From Haliclona indistincta (Eukaryota; Porifera; Demospongiae; Haplosclerida; Chalinidae), in the NCBI GenBank assembly GCA_964017065.1, contig OZ024789.1:10005439-10069438 (forward strand): DNA of 64,000 nt, read 5' to 3'. The notes under the pieces are model-generated. The model saw nothing but the letters and a program-made list of their open reading frames with translations. It did no database searches and was not told the origin of the DNA. Each line of letters opens with the position of its first letter. Position 1 is the stretch's first letter. Positions 1 to 29,754 of this stretch are shown here, one piece after another. Made by a program: the position numbers and the translations under genes.

Positions 1-117
1 TGTAGTTCGCTGACTTTCAAGTTTAAAAAAATGATGAATATGCAGTAATCTTCTGGTTTGTGAACATCACATTTTGACAAGTTGTGTTTTATCAACTTCA
101 GAGATGTGCAGACTTAC

Positions 118-1705
118 TCTCATCCAGTACATGGAGGTATCGTCCGCTCACAAGATGCTGGACACCGGAGTAGCTGCCAGCAATAATCTCATCTCCCTCC
201 TTAAAGAGACAAATATTGTGAGGTAAATTTTGAACATAAAAAATTTGTGGGGTAAATTTTGAAAATAAAAAATTTTGCGTAAGTTGTGCACAATGATGCT
301 TGTGATGAAAATTCAAAGACTATAACTATAATTCTGTATACATTTACTAACTTCGATGAGTGGAGTGAAGAGGAACAGAGTCTCTGGATCAGGATCGTCC
401 AGTTCTTTCTCCTTCAGCACAACCTGAACACACAGAGCAACTCAATATTAAAGTGTTGTAAGTTAACAAGACAATGCAATGAATAATGTCATGTCACATG
501 TACAATTGAGCCTTGCTAAGTCCCTAAAACACACAAACCCTGGAACACATACACATACATGAAATACATATACACATGTATTTCAACCACTGAATTGTGG
601 AGACCCAGGAAAAAATTTATACAGTTCAACTGGAGTACAGATCTCGATTAGTTCAGCTGGTTATTATGGGTCTCTAATGCTCACTCACATTCCATTCATC
701 ATCATCATTCATCTCCAGTGTGAGGTACAACCTCGTAGGAAGGTGCTTGATCCTGCAACACTCCTTCCAGAACAAGATCTCACCTACACAAACACGAAAT
801 ATCATAAAACAGAGACTCAATAATATCTCTGTACAAGCTGTTCTCTGTGACTCACCACTTCGTGCATCGGTTTCTTTCTCAATCTGCCAGTAGGTGTTGG
901 CAGATGTAGACGGCTTGCTGTGAGATTTAAGATCAGTGCGTCGCTGGCGGCAATGGACTGCAATAATGCAGCAAACCAGTAAACAAGAAGAGAGACAAAT
1001 AAACAAATAGACAAATAAGCTCACAGACAGACAGACAGACAGACAGACAGATAGACAGACAGACAGACAGACTGTAACATCATTTTTCACCATTTTCAAC
1101 CACAGGAGAGTGATCAGCGAAGGATCCCTCTGCTACTAAATAGCATTCGTCTTCACGATGAAAGATTCTGATGCAAGTCCCACCCTGAAAGAAACCAGTA
1201 AAAAATCAGCAGTTGCTGGAGAAGAAAACTTACTCTGATGGCAGTGGGATGGTAGAGAGATGAAGGACTGAAGTGAGGGACCACTGTCATGGCTGATTCA
1301 GTAGCTGACAGATTTAGCTCGAAACTGTAGCAAAATTTACAAAGACACCCAAGTCAAAAAGTACAAACTAAGTGTAAAAGACTTTATATATGCCTTTGGT
1401 AGTAGTATGCAGTAAAAGTTTTCTTAACATAAGCATACTATCAAGTATTTCTAAACCAGTCAAATCTCACAACAGATGATTTTAAGTTTCTCTTTTTATT
1501 GCCGTTTTGCAACTTACTGGTCGGAGTGCAAAGTCACGCCCACTGATTTCAACGGCCGGTTGCTGCAGTGTAGAAAGTGCCCTTGAGTATTGGTACTCTC
1601 GAACTTGATCTGATCCCAGTAGCAAACCTACACATATGCACGAGTCACACACACACACACACGCACACACACACACGCACACACACACGCACACACACGC
1701 AAACA

Positions 1706-1737
<32 letters not shown>

Positions 1738-3304
1738 CACCCACACACATAATCTAAGCACGTATAACTTGTACGTATGCCGCCAAACTACAGTACTGTG
1801 ACAAATTAAAACACATACACTAAAAACAAGGTAAGAACACGTGTAGGGATATCTTCAACAGTTATTGTACATACTATCACGGCTAAATTATCATACCACA
1901 CTGGTGCGTTGCTAGGTGCACGCCTACAGACGCATATCGTCAGTTAAGCGCATATTTTGCTGCAGCTCTCAATGCACTAGCTTGCATTGAAAACAGTGCT
2001 TTTATTAGCTGCTTCTCGTGTATGAGTACATTATTTTCTTACAACCCCACACACCTAAATAACACTCCAATACTTCACTCGGCTAGTTGCTAACACTGAA
2101 CAAAACTAACTTTATCTCCAAGAGACCTGATCTTGTATCGTGGTAAAACATTGAAAACACACAGATTTGAATTTTGTTTAGTTAGTTGCACCTAGAAAAT
2201 GTAGTCTTTGAAAGGAGGATGATATTTGAAAAATTAGCGCACCAGTAAGCTGTTGTTCTCAGTTCGAGAAGTGTGTTCCGATGAGACAGTGATGTATCGC
2301 TTTGAACCCATGTGCATTAGCTGAGAGAGAAGGAGTGAGGAAGTGAGTGAGTGGTTGGGAGGGTGAGTGAGTGAGCGGATGAGTGAGTGAGTGAGTGAAT
2401 GAGTGAGTGAGTGAGTGGTTGGGTGGGTGGGTGAGTGAATGAGTGAGTGAGTGAATGAGCGAGTGAATGAGTGAGTGAATGAGCGAGTGGGTGAGTGAGT
2501 GAGCAAGTGAGTGAGAGAGTGGTTGGGTGGGTGGGTGAGTGAGTAAGTGAATGAGCGAGTGAGTGAGTGAGTGAATGAGTGAGCGAGTGAGTGAGTGAAT
2601 GAGGAGAGATCGATCAATACCTGAATCCTGTCTCCATAGAGAACAGCTCTGTGGGAATTCTTGTCCTGATCTCTAATGTTCTGCTTCTCCTCCAGCTCAG
2701 CAGCTCTCTACAACCACATGTCAAAAAACCACATCAAATACATGTACAGCTCCCAACATCCCGGCTATACCTGAGCTGTCACCATTTCACTCTCAGTGAC
2801 CGCTCCGCCGCTTTCGCTGAGAAATACAGATCATTGTGGAGATTTGAACAGTGTACGTACGAATGCTGTACCTTATAATTTTGAGTTGACAGTATCTTTG
2901 CTGGGCTTTGCATTTGTTTGGCAACATCACTTTGAAGCAAGCATCTATTTGAAGTGAAAATGGAGTTGATATGCAACGACAAAATGTATAATTATCGTGT
3001 TCAGTTGTCTCTTACAGGTCGTATTGGGAAAGAAAGGGTCTGCATCTTCGCCTTGAGCAGCCATGAGAGATTCCTTGCGCTCGAGTACTTCCGTATCCAG
3101 CTGTTGCTCTGGGAATACAGTGACGTGGTTGTGCTGCGAGCTGGAAGAAACGGGAAAAGTTCATATCTCTCTTGCGCGCTAATGTTAAACTTACCCCGAT
3201 AGCTCCGAGTAGACATAGCCTCGTCTGGCGCGAAGGAACAGTAGTACAGTGTCTCCGACGTGCAGCCAGCGTTGCTGCGCCGTTTCGCTCCCAAGCGTCG
3301 CCAT
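118..3304 (-). CDS. ITPR: IP3-receptor-like channel, N-terminal 12 exons (partial, continues off left edge)
   Basis: Inositol 1,4,5-trisphosphate receptors are ER calcium-release channels; the part seen is the N-terminal beta-trefoil/MIR region. Exons in transcript order: 3195-3304, 3016-3140, 2771-2865, 2621-2707, 2243-2320, 1518-1627, 1234-1324, 1091-1184, 856-957, 689-783, 352-423, 118-199. All phases chain, giving 347 codons. Family-like stretches are WLHVGDTVLLF near residue 13, RAAELEEKQN (family HHAADLEKKQN), LMHMGSKRYITV (family LLHLKSNKYLTV), GGTCIRIFHRE and EGDEIIAG. ATG 3302-3304 begins the first exon. Oddities: exon 3 has good splice sites on both sides but an in-frame TGA (2831-2833), and exon 5 has a weak GTGCGC donor. 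It could be a divergent MIR-domain relative rather than a true IP3 receptor. Family knowledge is from memory. Confidence 0.72.
1020..1075. repeat. (ACAG)n microsatellite in ITPR-like intron
   Basis: Tetranucleotide array between exons 8 and 9. It reads (CTGT)n on the gene's sense strand. Confidence 0.9.
1642..1750. repeat. (AC)n/(ACGC)n microsatellite in ITPR-like intron
   Basis: Dinucleotide array with CG interruptions. It lies just upstream, in sense orientation, of the acceptor of the exon at 1518-1627. Confidence 0.9.
2330..2612. repeat. (GTGA)n tetranucleotide array filling an ITPR-like intron
   Basis: The array occupies nearly all of the intron between exons 2621-2707 and 2243-2320. 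In sense orientation it is (TCAC)n and runs into the CTCTCAG acceptor. Long Ser/Leu/Thr/His reading frames here are artefacts of the repeat. Confidence 0.92.
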
Positions 3305-3817
3305 TTTCAGGCAATCGCGTTGAGACGAACGTTTAGCTACTAGCTACCTGTACGATCGAAGACAAGACCTATTGACACGCTAGTGCATACAGGATGCTTC
3401 GCTCAGTGACTTGGCACAGTCTAGCTAGAGAACACGGAATCGCTACTACACGTGAACAAAACGAGCCACGCCCTTTGAATAAACGTGCAATGTTACATAT
3501 ACATGTTTGTATAAACCTACACATGTTTCAAGGTAGCCTCGTCCCCAATGAACCAATGTACATGTTTAAATGAGCCTGCAATGTACATGATTTCCAATAC
3601 ATGTACAGGAAATCTTTATCTTTTCACAGTTTTTTTCATAAAACTTTAGTTCAAAATTAATAAATAGAACGTGTCCGGGTTTTTGTAGTATTGGTATCAT
3701 CTAAAAGCATAAAAAACATCACGAAAAAGTTCTCAACTTGATAAACAGTGCCTGCAGTGAAAGAAAGCACCCGCTTAGTGTGTGTGTGTGTGTGAGTGTG
3801 TGTGTGTGTGTGTGCTA

Positions 3818-3849
<32 letters not shown>

Positions 3850-3943
3850 GTGTGCGTGTGTGTGTTTGTATGTGTGCTAGTGTGTGTGTGTGTGTATGTG
3901 TGCTAGTGTGTGTATGTGTGTGTGTTGTGTGTGTGTGTTCTTG
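3305..3943. other. Intergenic spacer between XPOT stop and ITPR-like start, with (TG)n tract
   Basis: No gene is visible. An interrupted (TG)n microsatellite fills about 3778-3938 and ends a few bases from the XPOT stop codon. The 3305-3480 part is the presumed promoter and 5'UTR of the ITPR-like gene, but I see no clear core motif. Confidence 0.7.
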
Positions 3944-18146
<14,203 letters not shown>

Positions 18147-18421
18147 CACGCGTCCCGGCTAACACCTCTGTTATACGCTCTGGGCTCTCTGTGACTCTCT
18201 GCAATCGAACAGGCACTGACAAAGCAGCCTCCACATGGCGTCTCGCAGTTAAAGTATACGGACGCAGGCAGACTAATATACGGACAAAGTCTACAATACA
18301 TGGAGAAATATACGGAGTCCGTGTTTGTTAATGTCACGTGATCTCTCTCGTGATTGACTTCACTGTCGTCATCTCGCCACCTCAGCAACGACTAGCAGCT
18401 AGCAAGCAACTGTGTGTCACC
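18147..18421. promoter_or_regulatory. Shared divergent promoter interval, XPOT and GDI
   Basis: Only 275 bp separate the two start codons, so both 5'UTRs and core promoters must lie here unless an upstream non-coding exon exists. I see no convincing TATA box for either gene. This is inferred from geometry only. Confidence 0.65.
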
Positions 18422-23394
<4,973 letters not shown>

Positions 23395-24376
23395 CTAATT
23401 TAGCTTCCTTTCTCAGCCACTAGACTGTATTTCGTGTGTGTGTGTGTGAGCGTAACATTTTGTTCTTGTTGTATAATTTTTAAAGTCTACTCTTTGTAAT
23501 GTTAGGTGCTGACCAATTTTTGATAGCACTTTTAGATGCATAGTGTGTTTATTAATTTTGACACCATTGTACTTTATAATGTAAAAATTAATAGTATTTA
23601 ATGTCTGGTGTGAATTATCATCCCTCATCTTGGAATCGAACTGAGCCATCCAGTTGTTTTGAGTCCCAACTGCTGAAAGCTATGTCTTAGTGCTGTGAGC
23701 ATAGCTAAGCTTTCAAGAACCTGATATACCAGCTGCATGCTTGACAAGAAATCACGAAGTATGTGTGCTACACTGCTGTGAGATAGTCTAGCTGCTGACC
23801 CTCTCCCGGTCGTATGCTCACACGTCCATATAGGTGAGGAGAGGGTCAGCAGCTAAACTAGTTGTGAGATAGCTAACTATTTTGTAATGCATGTTGCTTT
23901 GCACAAGAATTTTCCACACTCCAATGAATACCATCTGTCACACTCTCATGAAATGTGTTGTCTGTGACACTACCATAGATACCAGTAGCATCATGAACAA
24001 GATTGCTAAGTATCTGTTGCTTTGTTGAATCAAGTTTGAGTACTTTTAGATTATGTGTTTGTACTCGCTGATCTGTCAAATGATGATAGCATTGAAAATC
24101 ACTCCTGTGAAAAGAAAATTCGTACACACTGATCCGTCAAATGATAATAGCATAGAAATTCACTCCTGTGAAAAGAAGATTTCTGCTAAAGCATAATAAA
24201 CTATTATTAGGAATGTTTGATAACTTTCGATAAAAAATCATACTAAAACGACAAAGATTATTCGTTTGCACTAAAGGATTAATAGTGGTATACAGGTACA
24301 TGTAATTCAAATGTCCATTCAATTTCTAAAATAAAAAGAAATTGTTATTATTTTTGGGCAGGCTTTAAATGTCTCA
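23395..24376. other. GDI 3' flank and intergenic spacer
   Basis: Presumed GDI 3'UTR (no perfect AATAAA noticed) followed by AT-rich spacer. Contains a palindromic element at 23784-23860 (arms AGCTGCTGACCCTCTCC and complement) and a 61-bp tandem duplication at 24061-24182 (units near GATCTGTCAAATGATGATAG). No gene seen. Confidence 0.6.
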
Positions 24377-26793
24377 CTAAACTTCAGCTTGTGGGAATTC
24401 TGGAACAAGCGTGCAAAGCCATCCAATGATCTGAGCTCCCTCTATTTCCAGTATCTTGGAGTCCTTGTTGTACTGATGTCTAGTTTTGGTGCAGCCAAGA
24501 AAATTACTTTGGCTGCCTCCCACAACGAATGGACCAATCTCCATCTAAAATCAAATCAATCAGTAATAATCTAGTAACAGTGTGTTGCGAAAATACAGCA
24601 GAACCTATAGCTATATATCTGATTCGAACACCATTCAGACAGTGTCGGAATGGGTGCTTTCACTGCGCCAGAGCACATGGAGTGTCTGCGTCTCAACGGT
24701 TCAGATTAACAGCCAAGTTTTGACATAATTTATGGAAAGCGTTGAAATAATAGTCAATTCAGACCTTTGAAATTCAGACACCTCGACGTAAAGGACATTG
24801 TGTAGGTGCATGCACGTGTTTAGTGTTTGCGCAGATAATTATAATTACATAACCAGAAAATTTTTATATCCTGGATAAGCAAGGCTCCACTGTATACTAA
24901 AAGTAAGTGTTAGAGGATTCCTTACTTCAGCTGATTCACATAGAATTTTTTCTTCAAATTGAGCTGAAAAAGCTACAGATGAAACCTTGACGTTCTTGGC
25001 GACAACACAAGCTGTTGGGAGCAGCGGAAATACACCCGGATTTTCTCGCAAATTCAGCAATCCAGTCGACCATTCTCCCTTCTTAAAAGATTTGATACCA
25101 AGATTCGGGTGTTTCAAGATGTCTAAGTTCAACCATGGTCGCTCAATGTCGACTTTACGAACTTTGAAAGATATCTTAAGCTCTGATCCCTCCTCAGTCA
25201 AGGAGCTGTAACCCTTCTTAGCATTGTCTAAGTAGAACAACAAACTCTTGTACACCACTTTGTCTTCCTCGGAAATTTCTTTCGGCTTACGCTGAACGAT
25301 TTCTACCTGTTATAACATGATTTGATGAGCAATATAATTATGCCGACATCATCTTATCAAATTTACTGTAGGATTATATCAAATTTAATGACATTATAAG
25401 ACTCTAACTTATAACTACCCATGTAGTTGTCATAAAGTGATTTCAAGGTTGCAATAAAATCTAAATTTCACACATTGGAAAAATCAAATTTCTAAAATCA
25501 AGCTCTATTAATAAGTAAAACTCTCTCTAGTGAACAGGTTGTGGCAAGAATGTTCAAGCTTTCCGAAAAATTGACTCTGCCAAATTTTTTTAAGTGTGAA
25601 TAATAATTTATTTGCACTGGACACCTAAAAACGTATACGGCTGTTCAGAATCTCTAAAACACTTATCATATTCAAGCAGTTTTTTTGCACAACAGAGCTC
25701 GTTCACATGTGGTACTTCAATCTATACCTCTATCCATTCATCACTGTCATCCAGTTCTATGCCAAGTTCAGTTTTATTAGCAGGTCGAAACCACTTGTAC
25801 CAGTCGGGTGGATCCATATTGGTCTGGTAGAATGTGTCATCTGTGTTACCAGCATCACTCCTTTCAAGCAAGTTCATTTCTGAAGAACAATAATGACAAA
25901 ACTAATGATAAACTACACAACTAGAGCTATTATTATGAGCGGTTACGTAATAATACTTAGAATCATAACTCGTATCTAATACCGTATTAGTGTATTTCAG
26001 TCTCAGAAAACCATTATGCTGTTATAGTGAAGTCTTACAATTTAGTTGTGAGCAAGTATTAATCCCCATTTGTACTGTTAAATTCATGCATGCTTTCACA
26101 AACCAAGACACACGTACTTGTTACTTGATCCAACATTATCGTTTCAATGCCGCTAGTTGCGTAAGCTAACATGTCATCTTCGTATTTTTTAATCTTTGTC
26201 TTCAAGCTGTTGTAAGCAGCAAGAGCTTCTTCTAATGCTGCAGCTTTATCATCTGCTTCTATCGAGAAGGAATCTGGCAGATTTTGTTGCTCTTGGCAAG
26301 CTCGTTCGAATGCGATCGACTCTCTTTTCTTCTTTTCCCAGTAGCCACGAAGGACATCTAGTTTCAAAAACAGTTCCGTCTTTTGCTGGTCTATGTAACC
26401 GCTTTGAGATCCGTACAGTGCTACGACCGCTTCGTCGTACTTTTTCTTGAGCTCTGCAGCGGCTTTGTCGTCCGGTTCTTCCGCACTGATGGCGTACTGT
26501 TCCACCAGAATTCTCCATTGAGACGAAACGCATCTGCCCGTGTCGAAGAAATGATGATGCACCAAACCAGGAACACGGTCGCACAGCCTCGCTGTAGCAT
26601 AACTCGGGCTCGTCGTTGACTCCGAATCGTTGAATTTCTCGAGATCGTACGAGTCCGGGTCGATCGTGAGTCCAGGGGTCTCCATTAGAAAGGTGGTAGT
26701 CGCTCGACTGCCTGGCGGAGGTGGAAGAACAAAAATATCGTTGATGCTCTTCCATAGAGACTTGATTATGTCCAGATGCTGGTCGGTAGCCAT
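24377..26793 (-). CDS. Unknown-family protein, paralogue 1 (RPWL/GAQIIGW motifs), 4 exons
   Basis: I do not recognise a named family. Exons 26118-26793, 25728-25879, 24926-25306 and 24377-24544 join in frame to about 458 aa. Visible: a PPPPPGS-like proline run (here LPPPPGS) near residue 23; a Lys/Glu-rich, probably helical middle (about residues 110-220); DWYKWFRP in exon 2; ERPWLN near residue 331; PLLPTACVVAKN shortly after; and IEGAQIIGWLC near the C-terminus. No signal peptide or membrane segment is evident. Intron phases match the divergent neighbour exactly, so the two are duplicates. It lacks the Ser/Gly-rich insert of its partner. I recall similarly arranged hypothetical proteins in bacteria and fungi, but cannot confirm this. 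Confidence 0.85.
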
Positions 26794-27656
26794 GATCTCG
26801 AGTCAGCAGTGCGACAGACAACGTGACCCACGTGTGCATGCAACCGACATTGATCACTTGAATTTTTCCTTCTTACGCCAATTACGTAATTTTGACGCGT
26901 TGCTATCCACCATTAATTTTTAGAGGCAAATATTCTGCATTTAGTGTATACCGAGTTTAGTGCAGCCTGCAACACAAGAATGAGCTATAATACCTGGAGA
27001 TACAGTATACAGTCTCGCCATTCTTGGCGTACACGCAGCCGGCGCGGCATTGCGGAAAAGGGGCGTTGTCAAGTTTACGGGTCATGATGACGTGTCGACG
27101 TCATAGTGATCTGACTGCTGTGAGTTCATTGCACAATCGCCTTTCATATGCACTCTATCTAGTGACTCTATACCATTACATTTTCCACAATTTTGACAGT
27201 GCACCACAGATTGATGTCGTTGGCATAGCATCCAAATAGTCGAGTTGACCAGCATGCAAGACCACAGGGATCAAATCTCTATTCCTCTATTGGCTCTCAA
27301 TCTAGCTTGCTTTAGTTCCTTAATATCACTAACTCTCTGCATTTCCTATTTCCAATCGTTCTACAACTAGATTGAATTTGCCAGTAACTTCCACTGTAGA
27401 CTTCCCTCAATATTACCTAATGGCTGTCTTGACAGTGCAATAATTGTTCTTGCTGAAACATAATGCTTCCATAATGTGTTTAAACGTGATTCTAGTGTAG
27501 AATCGGGCATTGTGTTTGAACCCGCCTACTACGAGCCCCACCCAAACCAGCATGGTTACCAGTATCTATTTAAAGGCAGCAGCTTGCATGCAGGTCCCAT
27601 TAAATTGCAGCAGCCCGGCCGTCCAATAAACTTGCATTCTCGCGCGGCTTGACACC
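26794..27656. promoter_or_regulatory. Divergent intergenic region between the two unknown-family paralogues
   Basis: 863 bp between start codons transcribed away from each other. It must hold both promoters. No repeat family or clear core element is seen. Confidence 0.5.
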
Positions 27657-29462
27657 ATGTCTGACGATTTTAACGTGTTTCAATCTCTCTGGAGCAACAT
27701 CAACGATGTCTGCTCACCGCCTCCTCCACCTGGCAGTGATGCCGTTTCTTGCTTTCTGATGGAAATGCCGGGATTTTCCGTCGATCCCAAAGCATTTGAT
27801 CCAGAAGCTTTCACTAAAGAAAGTCTCGAGGGAACGATGATGAGCCCAGACTGCGCAGTGGCGAGGCTATGCGATCGTGTTCCCGCCCTCGCGAGGTATT
27901 TCTACGACACGGGCAACAAAATCTCCTTTTACTGGAACCAGCTTTGTACCACTTACGGTAGCACCGCTCCTGAGGCGAAAAGGTTGACGGAACGATATGA
28001 CGTGGCAATCAAAGCCCTCTATGGATCCCAGGAAGGTTACATTAACCAAGAAAAGACCAAGCTGTTTCAGAATCTTGACACGCTGCGCACAGCTTGGGAG
28101 CACAAGCAAGAGAAACTCCACGAATTCAAGATCAAATGTCAAAAGGAGAAAACTCTCTGGCCGGGAAATTACCAGAAACAGGCGGGTCCACTGCGAGATG
28201 CCGTTGAACAAGCTCATACCGAGTACTACAACGTGAAGATGGAGATCAAGCACCACGAGGCCGCCATATTCGCCTATGAAACTGGAGATCTGAACACTCT
28301 GATGCTGGAACAAGTGGAAAGTAAGTACAGAAACATGATTTAGTGCGTAAAACCTATAATATAATTTATTTGCGTGTGCGGCGCACAGGAGCGCGGCATA
28401 ATGAGAATGAGTGCATGTGTGCTTACCTTCTTACCGCGCTCACTGTCATTATGCGCTCCTGGTGCACACAATAAATTATAAACTATCATTTTCATTGATT
28501 TTCACACTCCTTGTAGAAATGGAGAGGAACAAAATGGCTGATGCTGGCAACACAGATGGGACTTTTTATCAGACTAATATGCAGCCAGCAAATTGGTACA
28601 CATGGTTCTCCAAAGAGGGAGCCAAAGACGATGATGGCTGGACTCAAGTATGAAATTTTAAATACAAATGTACACGTGATCGCTTTCTCCATTATATAGA
28701 TAAATATTTCACAAGAAAGTAAATATGAATCGTCTCACAAAACCTTCAGTCAGGTTTCAGCTGAAGCCAGTGTTTCATATGGAGGACTCTTCTACTCTGG
28801 CAGTGCCAGTGGAGGCTACAGTAAAAGCAGTAGCAACAGCTCTCTGACTTCAAGTGGTTCAAAGCTTGTTATTTCGTTCAAAGTTCGCAAGGTGATCATC
28901 CAGCGCCCATGGCTGGATCCAGCCATCCTTCAATACTCCAGTCTTGGAATCAGGCAATTGGAGGTGGGAAAATGGTCAAACGGATCACTGAAGCCGGACA
29001 ACAAGGGCTGCTTCCCTCTGCTTCCAACAGCATGCATCGTTGCCAAAGATGTTCTGATCTCTGCTGCTTCATTTTCTGAATCTTTTGAAAAATCAATGAC
29101 CGAATCATCAACTCATGCATCAGCTAAGGTAAAGTGGAAAACAAGTATTCAACTTTATAAATAATAATTGTGCACAACCCATGTAGCAAGACTATAGCTA
29201 GATCGAGCAATATAGGCATAACTAGTGACTTGTTAAGTGCAATATGTTCTATAAATTTATGAAGATTGCATGTTTATTATTTTTAATATAGGTTGGTATT
29301 GGTTGTTTCAGTGCTGGTGGTAACTACAGCAGTAGCAATGGATCTGCTAACTCTTCACACAGTTATGATGCTAAGAATAAGAGTCTCAAGATCGAAGGAG
29401 CTCAAATCATTGGCTGGGTCTGCACAGCCATTCCAAAGTTCCCCTTAGCTGAAATCCATTAG
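27657..29462 (+). CDS. Unknown-family protein, paralogue 2 (RPWLDP/GAQIIGW motifs), 4 exons
   Basis: Exons 27657-28320, 28517-28647, 28754-29128 and 29292-29462 give 446 aa plus stop. Visible: CSPPPPPGSD near residue 20; VARLCDRVPAL near 65, shared with paralogue 1; ALYGSQEGYINQEKT near 118; a charged helical region to about 220; NWYTWF in exon 2; a Ser/Gly-rich segment at about 273-300; RPWLDP at about 316; PLLPTACIVAKD at about 353; GAQIIGW at about 426. The phase series 1-0-0 is the same as in the divergent paralogue. No membrane segment or secretion signal is seen. Function unknown. A remnant of its last exon is found at about 52998-53095. Confidence 0.87.
28360..28480. mobile_element. 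Small foldback MITE in intron 1
   Basis: A 120-bp near-palindrome with ends ATAATTTATT and arms containing CAGGAGCGC and TCATTATGCGCTCCTG. A related arm pair is seen near 60168-60245. Confidence 0.75.
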
Positions 29463-29754
29463 CTAACGTAAGGCTTATCACTAGGCATCATGACTTGTGA
29501 ACTAACCTTCTTGTCTCTTACCTCAGATCACTGCACAGTGACTGCAAAGAGTCTTTCATGATAATATGAATTGAAACTTCATTAGTATTTAGATGCACTT
29601 GACAGCTGGTGCTAACAGTACTAGTAGAATGCATAATAGTCATGCATACAAATGAATGTAAACTTTTTTGCGATGAATTTACTTTAACTGGGTGTGGCTG
29701 ATATACTTCCACGCACTCACCAAAGCCGCCCTCGAGTTCGATAGTCCCTCCTCC
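29463..29754. other. Spacer between unknown-family gene and kelch copy A; duplicated at 53096-53389
   Basis: The segment including CACTGCACAGTGACTGCAAA is repeated upstream of kelch copy B, which shows that the duplication unit began within or before the preceding gene. Confidence 0.8.
29689..29699 (+). promoter_or_regulatory. CACCC-type box (TGGGTGTGGCT) upstream of kelch copy A
   Basis: The same 11-mer lies at 53315-53325 before copy B and at 61483-61493 before copy C, 45-75 bases from the first exon. It matches GT/CACCC boxes bound by KLF/SP factors in animals. Conservation among recent duplicates is weak evidence for function. Confidence 0.4.

Noticed and set aside
2234..2617. 127-codon ORF of SLTHSLTH repeats
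   Set aside because: Artefact of a (GTGA)n array; only its last part, after the acceptor, is a real exon of the ITPR-like gene.
3001..3294. Alternative frame through ITPR-like exon 2 using a CGCAG acceptor
   Set aside because: It gives an open frame but loses the acidic HVTVFPE-type stretch that fits the family, and does not connect to a sensible next exon.
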